From: Thalassiosira profunda
Lineage: Eukaryota > Bacillariophyta > Thalassiosirophyceae > Thalassiosirales > Thalassiosiraceae
Assembly: GCA_036939355.1 (NCBI GenBank)
Contig: JALLAP010004158.1
Coordinates: 1-12,033, forward strand
Length of the DNA: 12,033 nt
Reading direction: 5' to 3'
Below are positions 1 through 7,639 of this stretch, piece by piece. A program made the position numbers and the translations under genes. The first letter of the stretch is position 1. The number at the start of each line of letters is the position of its first letter. The notes below the pieces were generated by a model. It searched no databases, had not been told where the DNA came from, and was given only the letters and a program-made list of their open reading frames with translations.

Positions 1-15
1 GGCCAGCGCCAAACG

Positions 16-1428
16 ATGGAAGAGGAGTGGGCAGAGTACGACGGCGGCGCGGTCCAGGAATGGCACCGGAATGCCAGCCAGATCCGGGTGGCGTCGGGCG
101 TGACAGTGATTCCAGATGTGGTCTTTCGGGACTGTGGCAATTTGAGGGCGGTGGATCTGAGCAATGTGACCACCATCTCAGATAACGTATTCAATAGCTG
201 TCGCCTGTTGGAGCGCGTGATTTGGACCACCGCATCAGCGGTTGAGATTGGCAATTATGCATTTTACGGCTGCGAGAGGTTGGAGGAGATTGATCTCCAC
301 AACGCAACAAAGATCGGATCGCATGCTTTCTTGGGGTGCAAGTCACTTGAGCGCGTTGTTTGGCCCACCGTCTTTGTTGAGATCGGCAGGTGGGCATTTG
401 GCAGCTGCACGAGGTTGAGGGAGATTGATCTTGGCAATGCAACAAAGATTGGATCGTTGGCATTCGCGCATTGCTGGGCGCTGACGAGTGTGACGATCCC
501 ATCATCACTTGTTGAAATTGGGGACGATGCATTTCAATCCTGCTGGGGTTTGGTGGAATTGCAGCTCGGTGAGGAGATACAGCGCATCGGAAAGAGATCA
601 TTCATCGGCTGCCACAGTTTGGCTCGAATCAACGCTCCTCCATCTGTCACCGACATTGAAGACGAAGCATTTAAAGAGTGCAGGAAGTTGGTAGAGGTGG
701 AATTGAATGAGGGATTGCAGCACATCGGGAGGTACGCATTCAAATGTTGCACATTTCTATCTGGCATCAACATTCCAGCGACTACTATGACTGTCGGGGA
801 CAATGCATTTGCTTATTGCCATCAGTTGGGGCATGCAGAGCTTAGGGAGGGACTGCAGAGGATTGGGAAGCAGGCATTTGTTGGCTGCAATTCGTTGGAG
901 CGCATCACCATTCCCTCATCTGTCAAGTCGATTGGCAGCTGGGCATTTCAGGATTGCCACAGTCTGAGAGAGGTGACTCTGTGCGAGGGGGTTCATTTTA
1001 TTGACGGTGCATTCCGCAACTGTGTTCCGGAACACAGCCACACTTCTCCCGTTGCATTAGTGGTTGGCATCCTAAGTGGCAGCTGCCAGGTGTTGAGGGG
1101 AGCATCAATGCCTGTCGCTGGGAGGAAAATGGTTGTCTCAAAGTGGATGCAGTACAGGAGTCCAAGCCAACTGGAGCAGGCCGAGGCTAAGGTGAACGAA
1201 ATTCTCGGCCGCCAGCTGACAAACGAAGAGGAGATTCAAAGCATCCGGGATTGGTTCGCCTACTACGATCTGCTGGACGTGACGACGATGCTCGAGCTTG
1301 CAATCTGGAGATGCAACATGGATGGGAACGAGCAGGGTGCCGAAGCCAGGCAGGAAATCCGTGAATATTGCGGCAGTGATATGAATATCATTATCCCAGG
1401 CGCCTTGCAGTTCTTGGATTCAGAATAG
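16..1428 (+). CDS. BspA/TpLRR-type leucine-rich-repeat protein (LRR gene 1), 14 repeats
   Basis: Single-exon 470-residue protein. Fourteen TpLRR/BspA-like (LRR_5) repeats of about 23 residues fill residues ~25-340. Each carries the hallmark AF..C core (AFYGC, AFLGC, AFVGC) followed by L..V.L or I.IP strands and an IG turn. After the repeats comes a conserved tail: WMQYRSPSQLEQAEAKV from residue 377, YYDLLDVTTMLELAIWR ending at 432, and CGSDMNIIIPG from 452. The same tail occurs in the two paralogues in this window. The ATG at 16 is chosen because the N-terminus (MEEEW...AVQEWHR) aligns with LRR gene 3. The N-terminus is hydrophilic with no signal peptide or membrane segment, so a soluble intracellular protein is inferred. 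Such repeats normally form binding surfaces; the ligand is unknown. It has two more repeats than its paralogues, and it ends at FLDSE without the acidic tail of gene 2. Only 15 bp of upstream sequence is present. Confidence 0.88.
   Translation: MEEEWAEYDGGAVQEWHRNASQIRVASGVTVIPDVVFRDCGNLRAVDLSNVTTISDNVFNSCRLLERVIWTTASAVEIGNYAFYGCERLEEIDLHNATKIGSHAFLGCKSLERVVWPTVFVEIGRWAFGSCTRLREIDLGNATKIGSLAFAHCWALTSVTIPSSLVEIGDDAFQSCWGLVELQLGEEIQRIGKRSFIGCHSLARINAPPSVTDIEDEAFKECRKLVEVELNEGLQHIGRYAFKCCTFLSGINIPATTMTVGDNAFAYCHQLGHAELREGLQRIGKQAFVGCNSLERITIPSSVKSIGSWAFQDCHSLREVTLCEGVHFIDGAFRNCVPEHSHTSPVALVVGILSGSCQVLRGASMPVAGRKMVVSKWMQYRSPSQLEQAEAKVNEILGRQLTNEEEIQSIRDWFAYYDLLDVTTMLELAIWRCNMDGNEQGAEARQEIREYCGSDMNIIIPGALQFLDSE
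208..480 (+). repeat. Tandem duplication of a two-repeat LRR module inside LRR gene 1
   Basis: Residues 65-110 (bases 208-345, 46 codons) and 111-155 (bases 346-480, 45 codons) are two copies of one module. Each runs LERV.W, then VEIG..AF..C, then RL.EIDL.NATKIGS.AF..C. At DNA level, stretches such as GAGATTGATCT and the AACAAAGAT.GGATCG segment are shared almost exactly. Genes 2 and 3 have only one copy of this module at the same place, so the duplication is specific to gene 1 and accounts for 14 versus 12 repeats. Confidence 0.8.
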
Positions 1429-1520
1429 ATGTGCCAGGCGGGTTCGTTTTGGTGACCTAGCACTTAGGAACCGAGAAGTTTTGCTGAGATAACCCAAGAT
1501 TACCAGGTGCACTGCTGCTC
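1429..1520. other. Convergent intergenic spacer between LRR genes 1 and 2
   Basis: There are 92 bp between the two facing stop codons. The spacer must hold both 3' UTR starts, so the two transcripts probably overlap at their ends. No clear poly(A) signal or hairpin was recognised. The acidic tail encoded at the gene 2 end has no visible remnant downstream of the gene 1 stop. Confidence 0.5.
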
Positions 1521-2904
1521 TCACAGGGACTCCTCACTCTCGCTGCCACTTTCATTGCTCTCTACACTGCTCTCTTCGTCAACCTCTTCTTCGTCGTCAT
1601 CTTCCAAGAAAGGCAAGACGCCCGGAATGATGACATTCATATCGCTTCCACAGTTTCGGCGGCTGGCCTGCCTGGAGTTTGCACCCTGCGCATTCGCAGC
1701 ATCATCCATGTTGACCCTCCAAATGGCTAGTTCAAGCATTGTTGTCACATCCAACAGATCGTAGTACGCGAACCACTCTCGGATGCATCGAATCTTTTCA
1801 TCCCCCGCTAGATGGAGGCCGAGGATGGCGTGCACCTTTGTTTCGGCCTGTTCAAGCTGGCTTGGGCTCCTGTATTGCATCCACTTGGAGATGATCAGTT
1901 TCCACCCTGCCTGTGTCACCCCTGTGGCAGGCATTGATGTCCTCATCAACTGGCAGCGGGAATCTCGAATATCAACCACAAAAGCAACAGGAGGGATAAC
2001 GATATGTGACAATGAGGTGCAGTCAGCCAATGCGTCAGTGCCAATAGCAAGAACGCCCTCGCGCAGAGTCACCTCTGACAGAGTGGTGCAATTCGCAAAT
2101 GCATATTTGTCAATCGAAGTGACAGATGAGGGGATGGTGATGCGCTCCATTGATTCGCATGCACGGAACGCGGCGGCATCGATAATCTCCAGTCCTTCGT
2201 GAAGCTCCACATTCCTCAACCGATTGCATTGAGCAAATGCTCGATACCCGATCTTCACTGTATTGGGGGGGATGTTGATGCTACCAACTAGCGATGCGCA
2301 ATATTGAAATGCTTGCAGCCCAATGTGCTTCACTCCTTCATTCAACTCCACCTCTAACAAACTGCTGCATCTTTCAAATGCCCTATCATCCACGTCGGTG
2401 ACGGATGCGGGGATGTTGATCCGCTTCAAAGCTTTGCAACTGTGGAATGCTCCCATTCCAATGCGTTGTATCCCCTCACCGAGTTTCACCTCCGCCAAAT
2501 CCGGGCAGCGCTCAAATGTATAAGCTTCAATCGAGGCGACAGTTGATGGAATGGATGCGCGCCGAAGCGACTGGCAACCGTAGAATGCCCACTTCCCAAC
2601 ATTCGCCACATTGCTGAGATCAACCTCCTTCAATCTGCAGCAACCTGCAAATGCGTTATCGCAAATCTCAACTGAAGATGCGGTGCTCCAAACGACGCGC
2701 TCCAGCGAGCTGCAATTGTAGAATGCATGAGACGAGACCCTGCTTATGGTACTCAGATCCACCAACCGCAAATTGTCACAGCCCCGAAAGGCAAATCCTG
2801 GAATCACAGCGACGTTTGGAGCGACGCGGATCCGGCTGGCAGTTCGGTGCCTCTCCCTGGACCGCGCCGCCGTCGAATCGGGTCCATCCCTCTTCGTCCA
2901 TCAT
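1521..2904 (-). CDS. BspA/TpLRR-type leucine-rich-repeat protein (LRR gene 2), frameshifted near its start; possible pseudogene
   Basis: The body of this gene, minus strand 2807 to 1521, is one open frame of 428 codons. It has 12 TpLRR repeats (RGC, HAFYNC, NAFAGC, WAFYGC and so on), the family tail (WMQYRSPSQLEQAE, YYDLLDVTTMLELAIWR, CGSDMNVIIPG) and a strongly acidic Ser/Glu/Asp C-terminus (EDDDEEEVDEESS...) that gene 1 lacks. The natural start, by comparison with gene 3, is the double ATG at 2904/2901 (MMDEE..W). That ATG is in a different frame: translation from it reaches AVQ in register, then diverges at a GGG (plus-strand CCC, 2855-2857) and stops after 42 codons at 2778-2776. Removing one G restores alignment with QEWHR.ASRIRVA in the paralogues. 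In the body frame, position 2807 is GTG and a stop lies at the ATG itself, so no ATG serves this frame before deep in the repeats. This is either a recent pseudogene or a one-base sequence error. Confidence 0.8.
2855..2857 (-). other. One-base insertion (frameshift) in LRR gene 2
   Basis: On the minus strand the sequence reads GTCCAGGGAGAGGCACCG where gene 1 has GTCCAGGAATGGCACCG. The extra G in the GGG run shifts the frame. Upstream the start codon frame matches the family (DGGAVQ); downstream the matching frame is the other one (ERHRTASRIRVA). No plausible intron spans this point, as no GT...AG pair at a realistic distance would repair it. Confidence 0.75.
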
Positions 2905-3031
2905 CCTCCTTTGCAATTGCAGATATAGAGTCCCCAAATTACTACGCGCGCGACGACCAGATACCCATGCAATCCCTGTCGACGATGGCCTGCGGGCCTC
3001 GGGGGGAGGGCCGCGGAGTGGGACGAGCAGG
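2905..3031 (-). promoter_or_regulatory. Upstream block of LRR gene 2, shared with LRR gene 3
   Basis: Read on the minus strand, the 127 bp before the gene 2 ATG align with the 116 bp before LRR gene 3, with small gaps. Shared pieces in order are CCTGCTC, GCGGCCCTCCCC, CCCGCAGGC, TCGTCGACAG, GGTCGTCGCG, GTAGTAATT.GGGG.CTCTAT (minus 2945-2925) and GGAGG directly before the double ATG. No TATA box is obvious. The GTAGTAATT element is a candidate initiator or core promoter by conservation only. Confidence 0.65.
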
Positions 3032-3691
3032 AAGTAAGAACGAGGAGAGCCGGCGCGCGGTCACGGAGCGGAGAGCTTGGCTGGAGGGCTGGAGGCTGGA
3101 GAGCGGGACGGCCACGGCCGGAGTGAAGATCGAAGATACGACACCCGGCACAGATACGACAAAAGCTTGAGCCCCTTGAATGACCTTCCCCGCGCCGCGC
3201 GCGTTCCACTGCTTGGTAGGCCGGTCGGCAGCGCCATCCTCCTATCCCCGGCAGCGGCCGGGCCCTTCGATTGCCGAGACAAACGGCTAATGCGCCAGAT
3301 GGGTGGGGACAGCGAAAGGTGAGCTGACGGAAGCGACGGATCAGAGCACAGGGACGTCGAGTGTGTGGCTGACGCGAGTTTCTCCGAGGCCACGCCACTT
3401 CCCCGGGCAGCGGCGATGCGGCCTCCTGGCGCAGCCTTGGCGGATGATGTGGCGCGGCCGCGGCGGCTGGTCGTCGGCAGCGCCGTGTTCGAAATTTGGT
3501 GCACCTGATGTGCATACAATATTATGCGCTTCGCGATCGAATCTCCTGCTCTGTCTGATCATGCCGACTAACTTCTGCCTCGTTTGTTACTCCGTCCGCA
3601 GCGATAAGATGTTGAACCAAAGATAATGCGGGGGGAGAAGTAAGAGATAAAAGTTGGGCCGAATAGATTTGCAAATCGCACGCACAAAGCG
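3032..3691. other. Divergent intergenic region between LRR gene 2 and the membrane propeller gene
   Basis: This is 660 bp of GC-rich, non-coding sequence by my reading. It contains three close copies of GGCTGGA (3079-3085, 3087-3093, 3094-3100). On the right side there is an AT-richer stretch from about 3505 and a GATAAAAG TATA-like motif (3646-3653) 38 bp before the 3692 ATG. Two overlapping five-codon upstream reading frames lie at 3609-3643. Open frames on both strands here are arginine/proline-rich and show no domain, and I treat them as by-products of high GC. Confidence 0.5.
3609..3643 (+). promoter_or_regulatory. Pair of overlapping mini upstream ORFs before the propeller gene
   Basis: An ATG at 3609 opens a five-codon frame (MLNQR) ending in TAA at 3624-3626. 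The last A of that stop begins another ATG (3626-3628), which opens a second five-codon frame (MRGEK) ending in TAA at 3641-3643. Both close 48 bp before the main ATG. They matter only if transcription starts upstream of 3609; a TATA-like motif at 3646 would argue for a start downstream of them. Confidence 0.3.
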
Positions 3692-6600
3692 ATGGAGGTC
3701 GACTTCCCCACCTCCCGGGAGGAGTTCCGCCGCCAGACCGGGTACGAGTTTCCCTTCTCCACCGACGACGAGGTCTCGAAAAAAGACGCGCTGGATATGA
3801 TGGAGAACGCCACGACCGACGGGAGCCACGCGGGCAGTTTCATGGGATGGCCGAGCAAATCCAGCGCGGGGGGATCGATACACGAAAAAGACCGGCCCAC
3901 CAAGAGCAATCATAGTGGCGGTTCGTTCATGCGGGTGCTGACGAAGCCCCAGCGCGCCTTTAGACGCAAATTCGACAACAGCACGAGCGATCGCGAGGCC
4001 GTCGAGCGAACGGGGGGCATGACGGTGGAGTTTCCGGAAGACCGGGGGCCGTTCCGCAGAAAATCCCACGATTCTTACCACTCGACGGGGAGTCTTTCCG
4101 GGTACGCCGCCGGAGGATCCGCGGGCCGATCCAACAGGGCGGGGAACGGGAGCGGCGACGATTCGTTGAAGAGCCGGGAGGCCAGCCGCACGAGCGGGGA
4201 GCTGCGCTCGTCGGTTAATTCGACGGGGAGCCATTCCGTCGGTCGGGGAAGGGCCCGCCGTCGCCGACAGGACTCCGGGGGTTCGCTGCGGCGATCGCTC
4301 GGCGAACGAGACGAGGGCGGGGAACGGCCAACGAGGGGACGGTCGAGGTCGAAGGATCCGAAAATGGTGCGCCGGCCAAGCCTCACGCAACTCCACGATG
4401 ACAATGTGGGAGCTCTGCCGATTCTGGGGTGGGACAAGGAAAGCGACTCAGACTGCAGCTCCCTTCACGGGCGAAGTCGGAAGGGCTACCTGTCGCGGAG
4501 CTCGAGGAGCGGCGCAAGCGTAACCCCCGCGCCGTCCACGATGATTCCCCCGCAGTCATTGCGATCGTCGCAGAACGAGGCGCAGTTTCGCTCACTGGGG
4601 ATAATCCAGGGAGAGTTTCGCACTCGCGAAAGCTTCAACAGGGAAAATGGCCAGCCTGGGCAGTCGATCGGACAGGATGTCAATGATGTGATGATGGCGC
4701 AAGATGAAGTCGATCAGAAGAAGCCTTGGCTGAAAGCCCCGCCTGGGAGCGTCATGATGAGGAACCGCCGCGCCACTGAGAATACGATGAGCTCATTTGC
4801 GAGCGACATGATGGATGCTCACGATGTTGTGATGCAGGGGCCAAAAAATGCTCAAGCGTCTCTAACCGAGTCGGCGTCTATGAAGGACAAACCCCCCACT
4901 GATTCCATTACAACCACGACAGCTCTAACAGAGGAGGGGTCATCCGCCGTGGCAGCTGACCGCGATGTGGCTTTGAGGGGATCGACATCAGACGGAGACA
5001 CTCTGCGCACGTCTAAAACGCAGGAGTCTGGGACTTCGTCTCTTGGTGAGGACGACGATGGCAGCGAACTGACTGAATTGCTTCAAGCGCAAGAGGCACT
5101 CTTTCCTGTGTCCGGAGGAGGAAAGCCTGAAAGTATTGATGGTAGCGAAAGGAGCGCGGAAAGGAGGGAGACGCTACCGTCTCCCCTGCACAAGAGTGGA
5201 GCGGCCTCCGATGCTGGTGAAACGGACATTTCATCAACCACTGCGCTCGCCCGGGGCAGCCGGCGAGACCTCAGCAGCTTGGACATTGTACACGAGGAGC
5301 AACACTATCACGAGGACCAACAGCCATCAGCCGTGGAGCATACCAAACGAGCACTTGGCCCAGAGCTGGAGGACCTGCCTTCGTCTGCGAGGAATGACCC
5401 CTTTCGGAAGCCAGCCCGGAGTAGCACAAAAGCCGACAATGACAGCGTGTCCTACAGTGACATCGATGGCGAGCAAAATGGCGACGTTGCGCCATCGATC
5501 AAAATGTGCATGTCGGTGCGAGATGCCGCGATCGAGCGGGAGTTTGCCACAGAAGAGTTGGAAGATGTGGAGTTTAGTGAGGAAAAATCAGTCGACGACC
5601 GCGACGTCGAGAATCCTTTCGATGACAGCGCTCGAAGCGACGACGAGCCCTTCATTAGAAAGAAGAGCAGCAGAGTCAGCGAGAGCGCGAAGCATCTCCG
5701 AGAGAGCCTGCACCAGCAGACGGCGAAGCTTGACACCAAAAGCACCAAAAGGTTACGCAGATGGACCAGGAAGAGGCGCAGAACGAACAAACGACTCTAC
5801 AAGAGAGTGGCATGGAACTGCCGAAAGATCACAATCTGCGTGCTTTTCAGCCTGTCCATTGTGATTGGAGTCGCTGCCCTGGCCTGGTGGGCAACATCGA
5901 CGTCAACAGAGAGTGGCAGCGTGGACAGCGTGGAAGCACCAGAAGCAGAGGAAATTATGGTGGGAAGCACATTGGCGCCCAGCGGATCGAACGGCAACCT
6001 GCAATGGCCGCCTGCTGCCAATTCTGGGAGCATAACATCACCGGATGACGCCCCGTCGCAACACCCGTCGTTGTCGCCATCTTCCACGCAAGAGAGCGCA
6101 ACAGCAGCTCCATCGCCCACAGCAATATCGAACTATGAACTGCCACCCGCAACAACGGAGCCTCAAACTCCACTGACCGCACTACCATCGTCGCAGGCAT
6201 CTGACAATCAAGGATCCTTGGCATCCTCACAACCTTCGCCAAAGCCATCTTATTCTCCTACCTATTCATTTTTCCAGAGCGAAAGTCCAAGTGAGCCCTC
6301 GACCCAACAAAGCTCTTCGAATAATGCGCCATTCATCGCGAACGCAACTCTTAATGCTACTGGGGCGCTGACAACAAATGAAAATGCGACCAATGCAACG
6401 TCGACTTACGCATCCTTGCAGACGATCAGTGGGTCTGAAGAGGAATACGCAGGGTCAAGCGTATCAATAACGCCAACAGGCGAATTCTTTGCGGTTGGAT
6501 TCAAGGAGGCGGACGGACCTGGCGTGGAAAGGACCGGCCTTGTGCGCGTGTACCAACGCAACGAAGACGGCTTATATCTCCCTCTAGGTGCAGACAGCAT

Positions 6601-7567
6601 GTTTGGCAGTGCAATAGGAGACGAATTCGGCGCCTCCGTTTCCATTGCAAATGATGGACGGCGAGTGGCTGCTGGCGCCCGCAGCGCCAGCACCAATGAC
6701 CTCGAGAAGAACGGAGAGGCGAAGGTCTTTGAATACTCGGAGATTTCCGATGCGTGGGCTCAAATCGGGAGCTCCATTCAAGGGTCAGAAGACAGGGACC
6801 GCCTTGGCTTCTCCGTCTCTCTCACTGGTGACGGCCAGCGCGTGGCTGTTGGGGCTCCCCGAGGGAATGAAGGAAGGGGCAGCGCAACCATTTACGATTA
6901 CAATGGAGAGGACTGGATTGCGTTTGAGGATGCTGCAGTTGGAAGCGATGTGGATGGCCGCGCTGGCTTTTCTGTATCGCTGTCAAACGATGGAACGACG
7001 CTTGCGGTGGGGTCGTTTCGAGCGCTGAATAGCAACCTCACCAAGAGTGGAAGCGTGTCCGTGTACAAAGTCAACGGCACATCCTTGATTGATCAAGGCC
7101 AAACCCTCTATGGAGCATCAGAGAACGACCAATTTGGTTTTTCCGTATCGCTTTCGGGCGACGGACAACGTCTCATTGTGGGCGCCAACGGCTTCGATGA
7201 TGAGTTTGCTCCGGCGAAGGGAGGTCTGTGCGAGGTGTTCGAGCTCCGAACGACACGGGTTCTGGGATCCTTTGTCTCTCGCTGGATCTCAGCAACGGGG
7301 GTGACCGGCGTGAGTGGCTACGAGGAGGCCGGCCTGCACGTTTCCATGTCACCCGATGGCACCACAGCGAGCTGCAGCGAAAAGGGAGCTGTGACGATCG
7401 TGCAAGAAACTGGTGACGGATGGGACGTGGTCGAAACAATCACATCGTCTCAAGAGAATACTGAATCCTTTGGATTTTCCGTGTCGCTTTCACAAAACGG
7501 GACGATGGCCATTGTGGGCGCACCTTCGTACAATTCCTCCGCTGGATTCGTTGAGCTCTTCGGCTAG
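3692..7567 (+). CDS. Predicted type II single-pass membrane protein with C-terminal seven-bladed FG-GAP-like beta-propeller
   Basis: Single exon of 1291 residues. Residues 1-685 are low-complexity, rich in Ser, Gly, Arg, Asp and Glu, with many basic-directed phosphosite-like motifs (RRPSL, RRKS, RSRSK) and no recognised domain. A very basic stretch (686-712, RRWTRKRRR...) precedes one hydrophobic helix (713-734, ITICVLFSLSIVIGVAALAWW). By the positive-inside rule this puts the N-terminus in the cytosol and the C-terminus outside. Residues 735-907 form a Ser/Thr/Pro-rich stalk with four N-glycosylation sequons close together (N884, N888, N898, N901). Residues ~908-1291 contain seven blades with the signature [D/E]..[F/A]G.SVS...DG..[L/V]AVGA, with the central Gly at 921, 980, 1039, 1092, 1149, 1214 and 1261. 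Blade 6 is degenerate. The two cysteines of the outer part (1180, 1228) could pair. FG-GAP-like propellers bind proteins or matrix (integrin alpha type), so a cell-surface receptor or adhesion role is inferred. No ligand or partner is evident. The ATG is the first in frame, with a purine-rich context. Confidence 0.85.
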   Translation: MEVDFPTSREEFRRQTGYEFPFSTDDEVSKKDALDMMENATTDGSHAGSFMGWPSKSSAGGSIHEKDRPTKSNHSGGSFMRVLTKPQRAFRRKFDNSTSDREAVERTGGMTVEFPEDRGPFRRKSHDSYHSTGSLSGYAAGGSAGRSNRAGNGSGDDSLKSREASRTSGELRSSVNSTGSHSVGRGRARRRRQDSGGSLRRSLGERDEGGERPTRGRSRSKDPKMVRRPSLTQLHDDNVGALPILGWDKESDSDCSSLHGRSRKGYLSRSSRSGASVTPAPSTMIPPQSLRSSQNEAQFRSLGIIQGEFRTRESFNRENGQPGQSIGQDVNDVMMAQDEVDQKKPWLKAPPGSVMMRNRRATENTMSSFASDMMDAHDVVMQGPKNAQASLTESASMKDKPPTDSITTTTALTEEGSSAVAADRDVALRGSTSDGDTLRTSKTQESGTSSLGEDDDGSELTELLQAQEALFPVSGGGKPESIDGSERSAERRETLPSPLHKSGAASDAGETDISSTTALARGSRRDLSSLDIVHEEQHYHEDQQPSAVEHTKRALGPELEDLPSSARNDPFRKPARSSTKADNDSVSYSDIDGEQNGDVAPSIKMCMSVRDAAIEREFATEELEDVEFSEEKSVDDRDVENPFDDSARSDDEPFIRKKSSRVSESAKHLRESLHQQTAKLDTKSTKRLRRWTRKRRRTNKRLYKRVAWNCRKITICVLFSLSIVIGVAALAWWATSTSTESGSVDSVEAPEAEEIMVGSTLAPSGSNGNLQWPPAANSGSITSPDDAPSQHPSLSPSSTQESATAAPSPTAISNYELPPATTEPQTPLTALPSSQASDNQGSLASSQPSPKPSYSPTYSFFQSESPSEPSTQQSSSNNAPFIANATLNATGALTTNENATNATSTYASLQTISGSEEEYAGSSVSITPTGEFFAVGFKEADGPGVERTGLVRVYQRNEDGLYLPLGADSMFGSAIGDEFGASVSIANDGRRVAAGARSASTNDLEKNGEAKVFEYSEISDAWAQIGSSIQGSEDRDRLGFSVSLTGDGQRVAVGAPRGNEGRGSATIYDYNGEDWIAFEDAAVGSDVDGRAGFSVSLSNDGTTLAVGSFRALNSNLTKSGSVSVYKVNGTSLIDQGQTLYGASENDQFGFSVSLSGDGQRLIVGANGFDDEFAPAKGGLCEVFELRTTRVLGSFVSRWISATGVTGVSGYEEAGLHVSMSPDGTTASCSEKGAVTIVQETGDGWDVVETITSSQENTESFGFSVSLSQNGTMAIVGAPSYNSSAGFVELFG

Positions 7568-7639
7568 GCAACCGCAGTAATTGCATTACATTTCAATAAC
7601 GCTTGCATATCACAATACATACAAGAGACCGCCACCAAC
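7568..7639. other. Convergent 3' spacer between propeller gene and BUD23
   Basis: There are 72 bp between the facing stop codons. The spacer is AT-rich compared with both genes (TTGCATTACATTTCAATAAC and following bases), as expected for overlapping 3' ends and poly(A) regions. No defined terminator motif was recognised. Confidence 0.5.

Noticed and set aside
2323..2523. Short plus-strand frames inside LRR gene 2
   Set aside because: They are the complement of the LRR repeats and show only the repeated pattern of the real gene in another frame.
2901..3515. Minus-strand open frame of about 200 codons ending at the LRR gene 2 start, in the same frame as its body
   Set aside because: It is Arg/Pro/Ala-rich with no domain, ends in a TGA overlapping the conserved ATG, and comparison with gene 3 shows this region is shared promoter sequence. 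No GT-AG intron that would remove the stop was found.
3587..4396. Long minus-strand open frame antisense to the propeller gene
   Set aside because: High GC makes antisense frames long here. The composition is low-complexity and the plus strand encodes a coherent 1291-residue protein.
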